The notes under the pieces were generated by a model. That model did not search any database. It was not told where the DNA came from and saw only the letters and a list, made by a program, of their open reading frames with translations. DNA of 64,000 bases from Paenibacillus allorhizosphaerae (lineage in GTDB: Bacteria > Bacillota > Bacilli > Paenibacillales > NBRC-103111). The stretch lies in the NCBI RefSeq assembly GCF_910594985.1, contig NZ_CAJVCE010000014.1, positions 62,001 through 126,000 on the forward strand, written 5' to 3'. Positions 51,568 to 60,151 of the stretch are shown in pieces. A program made the position numbers and the translations under genes. The first letter of the stretch is position 1, and each line of letters opens with the position of its first letter.

Positions 51568-52551
51568 CTATCCTCCATACGTTATCGACGGGTCGAAGCC
51601 AAGCTCCCGCCGCACCCAATCGTCGTTATATACCGTGTCCAAATACCTTTCGCCGCGATCCGGCAATATCGCCGCACATACCGAACCCGCGGGAATGCTA
51701 TCCGCCATTCGTCGTATGGCGGAAATGATGCCGCCGGATGATGCACCGGCCAATATCGATTCGTACCGGATGAGCTCGCGGCACCCCCGAATACAATCCA
51801 TGTCCGACACATGCACGACGAGTTCCGCCACGTCTTGCCGGTACAGACCGGGCGCTATCCCCGCCCCCAGACCCGGAAACTTGCGCGGGCCTTTCTCCCC
51901 GCCAAAAATAACGCTCCCCACCGCATCGACGGCTACGATCTTGGTAGACCATTGCTGCCTGTCGATGTATTCCCTACAGCCACGTATCGTGCCGCATGAG
52001 CTGACACCGCAAAATAAGTAGTCGATCTCTCCGAGCTGCTCCCCGATTTCCTTCATCGTCGTTTCCGCGTGAGCAAGGTAGTTATCCGGGTTGCCGTATT
52101 GGTTGGTCCAATAAGCGTTCGGTATGTGCTGAACCAACTCGCCCACCCTCCGGATCCGCGCCGGTAAAAACTCCCCTGTCTCCGGGTCGGGCTCGGAAAC
52201 CAGATCAATCTCTCCGCGAAAGCCGCGAATAATTTGCTTATGCTGCTCAGTTGTACGAGGGTCTACGACGCAAATAAACCGGAGCCCCAAGTAACAGCAT
52301 AATTGCGCGAGGCTGATCGCCAAATTGCCCGAGCTTGATTCAATCACGACAGTATCGCTTGTGATTTCTCCGCGACGTATCGCCTCGCGAAGCATATACA
52401 GCGCAGGTCTGTCTTTGGAGCTCCCCCCGGGGTTCATTCCCTCCAGCTTTCCGTTTACTTGAAACGACTCGCCGCCGAATAAACGATTGAGCCGAATTAA
52501 CGGCGTACCGCCGATCGTATCGGCTATTCCACCCTCCAGCTTCAAGCTCAT
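51568..52551 (-). CDS. sbnA: 2,3-diaminopropionate biosynthesis protein SbnA-like PLP enzyme
   Basis: In staphyloferrin B synthesis SbnA joins O-phospho-L-serine and glutamate to make the substrate of SbnB. The 327-residue product is of the cysteine synthase fold: IGGTPLIRLNRLF, MNPGGSSKDRPA with the PLP lysine (about residue 46), ESSSGNLAISLAQLC, GVSSCGTIRGC and GASSGG late. The substitution ESSSGN for the ETTSGN/PTSGN of cysteine synthases and CVVDPRTTEQHKQII are SbnA-type features. It follows the adenylating-enzyme gene by six bases and precedes sbnB by three. The ATG nearly touches its AAGGG; a TTG six bases further on is an alternative start. Confidence 0.88.
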   Translation of the reverse strand: MSLKLEGGIADTIGGTPLIRLNRLFGGESFQVNGKLEGMNPGGSSKDRPALYMLREAIRRGEITSDTVVIESSSGNLAISLAQLCCYLGLRFICVVDPRTTEQHKQIIRGFRGEIDLVSEPDPETGEFLPARIRRVGELVQHIPNAYWTNQYGNPDNYLAHAETTMKEIGEQLGEIDYLFCGVSSCGTIRGCREYIDRQQWSTKIVAVDAVGSVIFGGEKGPRKFPGLGAGIAPGLYRQDVAELVVHVSDMDCIRGCRELIRYESILAGASSGGIISAIRRMADSIPAGSVCAAILPDRGERYLDTVYNDDWVRRELGFDPSITYGG

Positions 52552-52557
52552 CCCTTC

Positions 52558-53787
52558 TCACTCATAAAATATTTTTTTGTTCTTGACTGCACTGCCATAT
52601 AACGTATCTTCCAGAGCGCCTTGCTCCACGCGAATATCGCCGAGAAGGCGGGCCCGAATCATCATGCCGATCTCCGGAATGCGGCTCTCCACATCGTCCC
52701 GGATTCGCTCCATCACCGCTGCCGTCGCTGCCGGGCTGTATACATACACGACTAGCGCATTGCCAGCTACTTTCACGCGCACACTCGCATCGCTTAGATG
52801 ATGAAATACAACTTCTTCAATATCGTAAATGCTAATCTTTTCGCCGTGCTTCAAGTCGGGACCGATCCTTTTCACGATGCCCTTGAAGCTTTGCCGCAAC
52901 ACGCCGGCCACCCAGATCGGGCGCAGATCGCGCACGATATCGTAAGTGACGTAACGCAGCGCAGGGAAAGCTTCTCTCACGGCTGAGGACAACACGAGCA
53001 CCTGCTCATCGCCGGCTCCAAGCGGCTCCAGTCCTTCTTCCAACCGCTCCGGGCCGATCCCTTCGGCAACGATTCCTTCCGCTAATACATACCGTCCGTG
53101 CTCGTGAGAAAAATAAGCAATCGTACCGATCTCAATCGATCCGTACGTATCCGTGATTTGCCTCGCGTCGAGGCCGAGCCGTTTGGCCGCTTGCCGGATC
53201 CAGACCGGCGAAGCGATTTCCCCCACCAGGATAACATGGCGAATGCCGTAATCCGCCGGGTTCGCCGATGCCTGCAAAATGCGATCCAAAATCGACGGCA
53301 TCGTATATAGCACTTCGGGCCTACATTCAGCCAGCCGCTCGATATGCCGTTCAATCGGCAGACGGAAGGAAATCGATTCGACCTCCATCCCGAGCTGGCG
53401 AAACACTTCAACGGCCGTCGCTTCGGCATGCCCCGTACCCATGTCGGCCATCGCTGTCCGAAAAGAGTTCGTCCCCAGGATCGCCCGAAAGACGTCGAGT
53501 TTGATGCGTATATACGCCTCTTCGTCCGCATTCGAGTAATAAATCGCTTTGCGCCGGCCGGAGCTCGTTCCTGACGTGCGGTAGCAGTGTATATCGTCAC
53601 GCTTCGCCAAAGGATTGCTCTCCGAGTAATAATGGGTCTCCAGCACGGAAGACGTTATCAAAGGCAGCGATTCCAAAGCCGTATCCTCTGAGTCGCTCTC
53701 TTTCCCTACGCCGAGTTTCTGCAAGTACCAGGGACAATACTGCGACATGCGTCCCATCGTTTGCTTGAGACTTGTTGGCAAACGCAT
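52558..53787 (-). CDS. PaaK/CapK-like adenylate-forming enzyme in the diaminopropionate operon
   Basis: The product has 409 residues and belongs to the ANL superfamily branch of phenylacetate-CoA ligase and CapK. Motifs: YRTSGTSSGRRKAIYYS (the P-loop-like A3 motif), ITDTYGSIEIGTIAYFS (A5-like Y-G-x-x-E), and later YDIVRDLRPIW with the Asp/Arg of A7-A8. It activates a carboxylic acid with ATP; the acid is unknown. Being first in an operon with SbnA and SbnB, it may activate 2,3-diaminopropionate or a partner acid (inference). GGGAGG lies eleven bases before the ATG. No carrier-protein or NRPS gene is nearby. Confidence 0.85.
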   Translation of the reverse strand: MRLPTSLKQTMGRMSQYCPWYLQKLGVGKESDSEDTALESLPLITSSVLETHYYSESNPLAKRDDIHCYRTSGTSSGRRKAIYYSNADEEAYIRIKLDVFRAILGTNSFRTAMADMGTGHAEATAVEVFRQLGMEVESISFRLPIERHIERLAECRPEVLYTMPSILDRILQASANPADYGIRHVILVGEIASPVWIRQAAKRLGLDARQITDTYGSIEIGTIAYFSHEHGRYVLAEGIVAEGIGPERLEEGLEPLGAGDEQVLVLSSAVREAFPALRYVTYDIVRDLRPIWVAGVLRQSFKGIVKRIGPDLKHGEKISIYDIEEVVFHHLSDASVRVKVAGNALVVYVYSPAATAAVMERIRDDVESRIPEIGMMIRARLLGDIRVEQGALEDTLYGSAVKNKKIFYE

Positions 53788-53960
53788 TCGCTTCTTCGCC
53801 TCCCTACATTTTCTTCCGATCTATTCCATTTCAACCTTCTATAACATATGCGGGCTGCTTGAACCTGTTCTTTTCCCAACTCAAAAAAATGCACTATCAC
53901 CTATAGAAGTAGAGCTCCGTATGATGTGGGGAAGAACTAATCGGAAATGAGGAAGGCAAG

Positions 53961-54758
53961 ATGAAAAACAGTCGGAATTCCGTTGCCAGCAAGCTGTTGA
54001 AAGCTCGAATGCTTCTCCAGCATCCGGAGCTGGCAAAGCATGTACCCGTTACTCGTCCATTTACACAGAGCCAACTGCTTGAAATGCTGGGGCGATACGG
54101 AATGGTATATGTGAAGCCGGATAGCGGTTCGCAAGGAATTGGCGTAGTGCGGGTAGAGAAACGTAGGAGCGCCTATCGTTATCAAAGCGGCATGAACATA
54201 TATACATTCGGTACGTTTCAAGGAATGGTCCAATCTTTAAAACAACGCATCGGCAGCAAACGCTACCTTATCCAAAAAGGGATTCATTTGTTGCGATACC
54301 AGGGGCGCCCTTTTGACTTTCGCATCATGATCCAAAAAAGTCCTGCCCGCAGGTGGGAACCTACGGGGACCGCCGCACGGCTGGCCCACCCGCAAAAAGC
54401 AGTGACGAACGGAAGTCAGGGCGGCACGATCTATGCGGCCAAGGATCTGTTAAAACCGTTCGCGGGCAGCGATCAGACCGCCGAGCTTTTGCGCAAAATG
54501 AACCGTCTTGCCCGCCTGACTGCCGCCCGCATCGGCCGTACGTATCCCGCAATGAACGAGCTCGGAATCGATATCGGCATTGACCGCCGCTTGACGCCGT
54601 GGATATTGGAAGTCAATACCCGCCCCGACCCTTGTCCGTTCACCAAGCTGGATGACAAGGAAGCTATTCGCAAAATAATCACCTACGCCAAAGCCTACGG
54701 CAAACGGTACCCTTTGGTTTGCAACAAATCGAAAAAGGCCCCATCATGCGTACGGTAA
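53961..54758 (+). CDS. YheC/YheD-type ATP-grasp protein
   Basis: The product (265 residues) has the YheC/D ATP-grasp layout: an N-terminal helical part (KARMLLQHPELAKHVPVTRPFT), YVKPDSGSQGIGVVRVE as the first ATP-binding strand, IQKGIHLLRYQGRPFDFRIMI, NGSQGGTIYAA, and the magnesium site in ELGIDIGIDRR...WILEVNTRPDP. In Bacillus, YheC and YheD are spore coat-associated proteins of unknown reaction; ATP-grasp enzymes generally join a carboxylate to an amine. It is divergent from the adenylating-enzyme gene with a 173-bp gap, so the two may share control (inference). Confidence 0.87.
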   Translation: MKNSRNSVASKLLKARMLLQHPELAKHVPVTRPFTQSQLLEMLGRYGMVYVKPDSGSQGIGVVRVEKRRSAYRYQSGMNIYTFGTFQGMVQSLKQRIGSKRYLIQKGIHLLRYQGRPFDFRIMIQKSPARRWEPTGTAARLAHPQKAVTNGSQGGTIYAAKDLLKPFAGSDQTAELLRKMNRLARLTAARIGRTYPAMNELGIDIGIDRRLTPWILEVNTRPDPCPFTKLDDKEAIRKIITYAKAYGKRYPLVCNKSKKAPSCVR

Positions 54759-54833
54759 TAAGGTTGGTTATGAAATGAAAGCGGCAGTCCCATAATCGTT
54801 GTGTCACATACGCCGGTTCCAATGGGACGCAAA

Positions 54834-54880
54834 GAGCCTCCAACATCACGGTTGCCGTGGAAGCTGGAGGCTTTATTTTC
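54834..54880 (+). terminator. Rho-independent terminator after the ATP-grasp gene
   Basis: AGCCTCCA pairs with TGGAGGCT across a 22-base loop that itself has CACGG/CCGTG, followed by TTATTTT. Confidence 0.85.
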
Positions 54881-54972
54881 ATATTTATTCGAACGTTCTA
54901 GCACTTGTTCCATCTCGTTTGTCAATCAATGGCTGACGCAAAGCACAGTGTATCCCTATGCTAGATCAGCGG

Positions 54973-56058
54973 TTACTCGTCCGCAGGTAGGTTTAGTTTT
55001 TTCTCCAAATACGCTTTATTGAGCTGCACCCTTTCGTCATACGGGACGAGCTTGCGGGCCTCTTCATTATGAAAATACGACTTTTCATAATCGCCTAACC
55101 GGTCATAGCAGACGCATAGCTGCAAATGGGGGAGCCACGTCCAGCATTCGTGTTGAAATCGGCCCAAGGAAAGGTCCGGTTTCTCCAACCGGGTCGCCGC
55201 TTTATACCAAAAAACAGCTCTGGCCGGCTCGTTGCGGAGCAGCAAATAAAATCCCAGCTTGCAGCATGCCTCGGCACGCGGTGCATCGTAAAGAAGGGAG
55301 CGGCAAACCGCGTCCCACGCTTGCTCTTGCTGTCCCAAGTTCATGTAGCAATCGCCCAGTTTGAGGCAAGCATTGATATTGTCCTCAACCCAGCCTTCTC
55401 CCGTATCCAGAAAACGGATGTACGCTTCCGCCGCTCTCGCGTACTCCCGGTGATCGGACAGTTCATTGGCATAGTAGTACAAATCCCGTGGTGAGAACGG
55501 CTCGCCTTGCGCCAAACGCTTCTCATAAATGCGCAGATTCCGGTCGGAATCATGATCATTGCCCTTATGCGTAACCGCGATTTCACTGTGTATAATGCGG
55601 CCGTATACCTCCAAGTATTCATGAACGGCACCAATCCACCGGAAATGCTTCTCTCTTTTGACAAGCCGGTTGCGCCGCAAGCTGTACATGACATTGCCGC
55701 CGGCATCTAAAGCAAGGTTATAGTGCATGGTTACCGAATCGACTTCCGTAGGGAGACCGGTTTTTAACTCCAGAAATCGGCCGCGGTCTTCCTCCAGCAA
55801 AACATCATCCGCATCAAGCCAAAAAATATAATCGCAAGTCGCCTGCTGAAAAGCATAATTTCGCGCCGCGGCGAAATCGTCGATCCATGCAAAATCAAAG
55901 CATCAGTCCGTGTAGGCGCTAACGATCTCCTTCGTTCTGTCGTCGGAGCCCGTGTCCACAATGTTGATCTCATCCACAAGCCCAGCCACGGAGTCCAGAC
56001 ATCGGGCGATGACGTCCTCCTCGTTTTTCACGATCATACATAAGCTGACGGTTGCCAT
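54973..56058 (-). pseudogene. TPR-containing family 2 glycosyltransferase with an in-frame TGA
   Basis: From ATG 56058 the frame runs ATVSLCMIVKNEEDVIARCL, then DEINIVDTGSDDRTKEIV, typical of GT2 proteins with C-terminal TPRs. Codon 52 (55905-55903) is TGA. After it the same frame goes on without interruption: FDFAWIDDFAAARNYAF, YIFWLDADDVLLEED (the metal-binding acidic motif) and GAVHEYL, then TPR-like helices (YYYANELSDHREYARAAEAY, LGDCYMNLGQQEQAWDAV) to a stop at 54973. Total 362 codons, normal for the family. The residue at this position is often Arg, so CGA-to-TGA by one base change is the simplest reading. It could be a sequencing error or readthrough. Confidence 0.8.
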
Positions 56059-56281
56059 AACACACCTCGGTTAGCGTAATGCCGGCGGGTAAAGCTCTAT
56101 ATCCTTGCCGCTTCGTTTTGAACTTTTTTCAACATACGCGGAATAAAGCTTTTATATATTATGCATAAGCGATTCTAGCGTTACTGACGCTGCCTAGCTA
56201 TAAATAAAGAAAAGCAGCTATTGCAGAGAATCTGCGATAACCGCCTCATCGAAACCGATTTCTTGCATCGTAAAATTGCGC

Positions 56282-56923
56282 CTACGCTTCGCTGTTAAGC
56301 GCCAAAGCTTCTTCCGTTATCCGTTTGATGTCAACGGACGAAATATGTTCGTCATTGATCATGTCCGGCAAAATGTGATTCAGAAAATATTCAACACAGT
56401 ATAGTCTCATATTTTTAATTTTGATTAAGGCATTCCGGTACATCGTAACGAACTCTTTCTCCGTATTCCCTTTTTGCAGCTCGGCGAACGCTTCATACAC
56501 TTGGTCCATTTTATCGGCTACCTCTAAAATCAATCCTTCGATAGAGCCGTCTTTGCCCTCGCGCAGCTGATTATGGAAAATAGGCTTGTACTCTTGCGGG
56601 ATGTGTTCCTCAATAAAGTTGTACACCATGCCTTCTTCTACTTTTTGTATGAGCAGGCGAAGTTCGGGCGAAGCATGCTTGACCGGCGTTTTGATGTCTC
56701 CAATGAAGATTTCGCCGTAGTCGTGGCTGCTCGTGATTTCGTAAAGCTTTTTCCAGTCGATGCTCGCGCCGTTTTGTTCCTCAATATCAGCAAGCGTTTT
56801 GGCATATTGAACGACTTTCCATGAATGGGCCGCAACACTATGTTCTTCAAATTTAAATTTCCCCGGGCAGCGAATGATTCGTTCCAGTTCATTTAAAGAG
56901 CGAAAATATGCATGGATTCCCAT
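56282..56923 (-). CDS. YfbR-like HD-domain 5'-nucleotidase
   Basis: The product (213 residues) is an HD-domain phosphohydrolase. RCPGKFKFEEHSVAAHSWKV has the first histidine, ITSSHDYGEIFIGDIKTPVK carries HD and the downstream GDI-TP motif, and EVADKMDQVYEAF the last aspartate. This order is that of E. coli YfbR, which dephosphorylates deoxynucleoside monophosphates. GGAGGG lies eight bases before the ATG. The 300 bp beyond its start up to the tmRNA remnants show no gene. Confidence 0.87.
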   Translation of the reverse strand: MGIHAYFRSLNELERIIRCPGKFKFEEHSVAAHSWKVVQYAKTLADIEEQNGASIDWKKLYEITSSHDYGEIFIGDIKTPVKHASPELRLLIQKVEEGMVYNFIEEHIPQEYKPIFHNQLREGKDGSIEGLILEVADKMDQVYEAFAELQKGNTEKEFVTMYRNALIKIKNMRLYCVEYFLNHILPDMINDEHISSVDIKRITEEALALNSEA

Positions 56924-57151
56924 ACTGTGATCCCTCCTATATCAATGTAATAACCTTGGTCATATTTGGGGACTACATTCAGTATAGTGGTCGCCTGTGA
57001 AATAGGGATAAAATCTGGTCCGTGATATTGTTAAATGTAACAATCAATCGAATAGGGCTCGCCTTGCAGGATCAGAGCAACCTATGGCAGGACGGAATAG
57101 ACGGGCAGCTGCGTATTAACTTTTCAAGATTAATTAACGTTCCTCAAAAAG

Positions 57152-57257
57152 TGCTCCGTTCCCCGCGCGATCTGAACCCCCAGGGCTTCGCTTCACCTTT
57201 TGTTTCTGCAACAAAAAAAGACACCCACTCAGGTGTCTTTTTTCTGTATGGAGACGA
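57152..57257. repeat. Direct repeat, copy A (tmRNA 3' end plus terminator and flank)
   Basis: TGCTCCGTTCC ... CTGAACCCC.AGGGCTTCGCTT.CC.TTT.GTTTCT.CAACAAAAAAAGACACC, then the terminator and TGTATGGAGACGA, is repeated with a few changes at 58467-58543 plus 60159-60183 (copy B, split by the IS). The repeats flank the toxin-antitoxin pair. The likely origin is an integration or duplication at the end of ssrA. Confidence 0.8.
57218..57245 (-). terminator. ssrA-type terminator, copy A
   Basis: AAAAAAGACACC and GGTGTCTTTTTT pair around CACTCA/TGAGTG. It lies directly downstream of the tmRNA 3' remnant on the minus strand. Confidence 0.9.
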
Positions 57258-57340
57258 GGGGAGTCGAACCCCTGTCCGAAGATAACGCCACACAGGCTTC
57301 TACGGGTGATGTTATAGTTTTGATGTTACCCGATCGTCGT
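57249..57340 (-). ncRNA. ssrA: 3' remnant of tmRNA (ssrA)
   Basis: On the minus strand the last 90 or so bases of tmRNA are present: GGGTAAC near 57330, CGTAGAAGCCTGTGTGGCGT, then the T-arm GGACAGGGGTTCGACTCCCC and the acceptor strand TCGTCTCCA. The 5' tRNA-like half and the tag reading frame, which should lie to the right (57340-57600), are absent; that DNA holds a degenerate copy and the toxin gene instead. So this is a truncated copy, not a working tmRNA. The terminator follows directly. Confidence 0.8.
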
Positions 57341-57428
57341 CCAATATCTATACTCAAGAAAATAAATAAGATCAGCACAATTCATTAATCTAAAGTGAAA
57401 AACCTCATGCGTTCGGCTTTCATACTTG

Positions 57429-57508
57429 TGGAGCGAGGGGACTTAAATCCCTGTCCCAAAATTACTCCATTCGATTTTCTAAGAGTGTAACCGCAGTTTT
57501 GAGATCAC
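57429..57508 (-). repeat. Degenerate second tmRNA 3'-end copy
   Basis: On the minus strand TCAAAACT, TAGAA, then GGGACAGGGATTTAAGTCCC and CTCGCTCCA line up with the 3' end of the tmRNA remnant at 57249-57340, with many changes. The T-arm can still pair. It lies between the first remnant and the toxin gene. Confidence 0.6.
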
Positions 57509-57525
57509 TTAGGGAAGTCCTTGAA

Positions 57526-57927
57526 TCATCTTTCTTCAGAATGTTCATTCAAAATACGAGCGATAGTATCCGACGAATGCAAACCTTTTGCAATATCTAC
57601 GATAAACTCCACTGCATATTCCCTTTCCATTTGCAGATGATATCCATTCAGCATCAAGAAAGATTTGGTAACCAGATAGGCTGTCCGCTTATTACCATTA
57701 TAAAAGCAATGATTCTTCACCAGAGATTCCAGCAAGGCTGCGGCCTTATCAAATAAAGTTGGATAAGCGTCTTCTCCAAAAACACTTTGCTGGGGCCTAT
57801 GTACCGCAGATTCCAGCAGACCATGATCTTTCACGCCTGCTTGCTCTGCGTCATTCATTTTTTTCATCATAAAATAGTGTGCTGAAATAACCTCTTCTTT
57901 GGTAAGAAAGTTTATCATTTCTTTCAT
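57526..57927 (-). CDS. Doc-type (Fic-fold) toxin
   Basis: The product (133 residues) is a death-on-curing family protein. In phage P1, Doc phosphorylates EF-Tu and stops translation. The Fic/Doc motif is HCFYNGNKRTA near residue 70 (HxFxxGNKR), with HGLLESAVHRPQQSVFG before it, as in Doc. YLVTKSFLMLNGY completes the fold. Its ATG overlaps the antitoxin stop by four bases (ATGA), the normal order being antitoxin then toxin. It lies inside the tmRNA-repeat region, fitting a mobile or stabilising module. Confidence 0.88.
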   Translation of the reverse strand: MKEMINFLTKEEVISAHYFMMKKMNDAEQAGVKDHGLLESAVHRPQQSVFGEDAYPTLFDKAAALLESLVKNHCFYNGNKRTAYLVTKSFLMLNGYHLQMEREYAVEFIVDIAKGLHSSDTIARILNEHSEER

Positions 57928-58217
57928 CGATCCCTTAAGTCCTCAAGAATGCCTCTATCTTCTTCAAATACATCAAAGAACGCTTCAAGAACTTCAGATC
58001 GGACATTATCAGGCAGTTGGCCTTGCCGAGCTTTTTTCAACACCACTTCACCGCTATCATTTTCAATAAATTCGATTTCATCCCCTAGCGAAACATTCAA
58101 CTTTGCAGCTAAGCTTTTAGGCAAGCTTACTCCCAGGCTATTTCCCATTCGTCCTATTTTGCGGGAATAACGAGTCACATTCCGTTTATCAATTGTCACT
58201 TTGACCACACCATTCAT
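57924..58217 (-). CDS. AbrB/MazE-fold antitoxin partner of Doc
   Basis: The product (97 residues) has a SpoVT/AbrB-type DNA-binding N-terminus: RYSRKIGRMGNSLGVSLPKS, LNVSLGDEIEFIENDSGEVV. A C-terminal segment follows, AFFDVFEEDRGILEDLRDR, that resembles the Doc-binding tail of such antitoxins. It would both repress the operon and neutralise Doc. The second ATG (58217) is preferred, as AGAAGG lies nine bases upstream; the first (58223) is too close. Promoter not clear. Confidence 0.83.
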   Translation of the reverse strand: MNGVVKVTIDKRNVTRYSRKIGRMGNSLGVSLPKSLAAKLNVSLGDEIEFIENDSGEVVLKKARQGQLPDNVRSEVLEAFFDVFEEDRGILEDLRDR

Positions 58218-58321
58218 GTTCATTTTCCTTCTCTATAGTATGACAGCACTCAATAAGTTATACCTTATAACAGTAATAACTTTTATAACATATGTACATT
58301 ATATCAAATCTCTCTACATAG

Positions 58322-58352
58322 CAAAAGGGCCTCAGCTGTATACTGAGGCCCT
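58322..58352 (-). terminator. Terminator beside the third tmRNA-like remnant
   Basis: GGGCCTCAG and CTGAGGCCC pair with a seven-base loop; TTTTGC follows on the minus strand. Confidence 0.85.
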
Positions 58353-58363
58353 CTTACTGAGTA

Positions 58364-58392
58364 TGAAGACGAGGGGAGTATCGAATTCCTCC
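58364..58392 (-). repeat. Third tmRNA 3'-end-like remnant
   Basis: On the minus strand GGAATTCGATACTCCCC and TCGTCTTCATAC resemble the T-arm and acceptor of tmRNA (GGGGTTCGACTCCCCTCGTCTCCATAC) with an inserted base pair. As at 57249 a terminator follows. Confidence 0.6.
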
Positions 58393-58466
58393 ATCTCCCT
58401 GCTCACGACGCCCACTCGACGAGGACAACCTTAGCAGTACATGTCCATGTCGTGCTCAATCCGCTT

Positions 58467-58543
58467 TGCTCCGTTCCGCGTTCTGAACCCCTAGGGCTTC
58501 GCTTCCCCTTTCGTTTCTCCAACAAAAAAAGACACCCTCTCAG
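58467..58543. repeat. Direct repeat, copy B left part (interrupted by IS)
   Basis: This matches 57152-57229 with few changes and ends in the first arm of the terminator, AAAAAAAGACACC, plus CTCTCAG. Its right part continues at 60159-60183 (GTGTCTTTTTTCTGTATGGAGACGA). Confidence 0.8.
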
Positions 58544-60151
58544 AGAGCCCTGCAAAAGCCCTGCTTTTAAGAAAAGTGGTTATCTAGAATTGGAAAAGTG
58601 AATAAGAAAATGAAAAAAGCAGCTCGTCCCTCATCCAAGGGCGGGCTGCTTCTGTTCTATTAACTTAACCATTCGTTTTGCATTGACGACGAATGCAGTG
58701 AGATAAGCTTGTATTCGCATGCGAAATAGACCTCGGTATTTGGCTGTGGCCATTCCGTGGAATCTCTTCATCTCTGCGTTCTTGTGCTCAATTATGGGTC
58801 TGCGCCTGATCCGTTCTTTGAACGTATCGCTAAGTTCAAATTCGATTTGATCCTGGAAGTGCTCAGCAATAATCCGGATCGAGTAGGTCTTACTCTTGGC
58901 CTCTGGCTTGTAACAACCGTCGCGCAGTGGACAAGTTTTGCATTTCTCCACGTCAAAATAGTAGACTAACGAACGGCTCTTTCCGCTTTTCTTGCTGCCT
59001 TGAACCGCTTTGCGAAGGCTATGTTTGCCAGCGGGACAAACCACAAAGTCTGCATCTTTGTTGTACTCGAAACCTTCTTGGCGCTCGCCTCCCTCGTGGA
59101 CGACGGGGTTTAGAGGGACAATAGGTAGTATGGATTCCTTTTTCATTTCAGCTAAATTATCTTTACCTGAATAGGCCGTATCTGCGATGATCTCCTTAAC
59201 TTCAACGCCGTTTGATTTGGATTGTGCCAAAAGAGCAGTCAACTGCTTACCGTTATCGCTTGTTCCTGGCGTAACTTCCACAGCTGTGATAATCTCATTC
59301 TCGGTCTGGCTAGGTGTTCTTTGTATCCAAAAAATGACTTTGAGCTGCTCTTCCAGCTGAACCGTGCTTCTGGATCAATCGCCGAGCGAATACCTTTGTT
59401 TGCGAGCAGACGCTCATCTTCCACAATCTGTTTCGCGATATGTAATTTCTCGCTGATCGCGCCCTCATGGTCAGGCAACAAGTTCTCCACCTTTTCTCCG
59501 AGTCCAGCTAAATAACGTAACATGATACGCTCTGCTTCTGGCTCATTACTCTTCACTCTCGGCAATGCTGGCAATTTTTTTTCTAACTTAGGATGCCGCT
59601 TGACCACAACTCGAAAGAGTCGCTTGGCTGCATCGCGAAGTACGTCGAGCGGCTGCTGCTTTTGTGCCGCTGCTTGGGTGTGGGTCGCGTCCAGGATGAT
59701 AATCTTGCCTTTGATGTGGCCGTGCTCGATACATTGCCTAACTACCTGCTTCAGTACATCATCTACATGAGTAGCGCCCAGGCGATGGTTGCGAAACCGT
59801 GAAAGCTGTGATGCATCTGGCAATGCATCTTCAGGATTTAAACCGACGAACCATTTGTAGGCCAAGTTACCTGTGTTTCCTGAACGACCCGCTCGTCTGA
59901 AAGATTGAAGAGGATCTGTAAAAACAGCAGACGAAACAGCAGTTCCGGTTCGTTAGCCGGTCTGCCGTAATACATACAGTATGATGCTTTCACTAAGTCG
60001 TAAATGAAACCGAAATCTACGATGCTTGTCTGGCTGAATGCAGCAACTACGCTCAACTCACTTTTCCTTTTTTTTCAGAATACAACAAACCCAGCACCTT
60101 TGCGGTACTGGGTCGCTTTTTACAAATACTGTATTCGTTTTGCAGGGCTCT
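58544..60151 (-). mobile_element. IS1182-family insertion sequence, 1608 bp
   Basis: The element is bounded by inverted repeats AGAGCCCTGCAAAA (58544) and TTTTGCAGGGCTCT (ending at 60151). It is flanked by a 7-bp target duplication, CTCTCAG, at 58537-58543 and 60152-60158. It holds one frameshifted transposase and terminators near both ends (58615-58655 and about 60088-60121). It sits in the loop of the second ssrA-type terminator. Confidence 0.88.
58631..60056 (-). pseudogene. IS1182-family DDE transposase with two frameshifts
   Basis: Three overlapping minus frames together make one transposase. The N-terminal frame (60056-59838) has VDFGFIYDLVKASYCMYYGR and FLQILFNLSDERVV. The middle frame (about 59865-59239) has NLAYKWFVGLNPEDALPDAS, IILDATHTQAAAQ and GYKEHLA. 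The C-terminal frame (to 58631) has ENEIITAVEVTPGTSDNG, DTAYSGKDNLAEMK (catalytic Asp region), a C-x-C cysteine cluster, and RRPIIEHKNAEMKRFHG with the catalytic Glu. Frames change near 59860 (after QETQV) and 59275 (after HLA), each by a single missing base. The element is therefore not self-mobile. Confidence 0.88.

Noticed and set aside
55903-55905. TGA codon as selenocysteine in the glycosyltransferase
   Set aside because: The position is not catalytic in this family, no SECIS-like structure was seen after it, and Arg is the usual residue.
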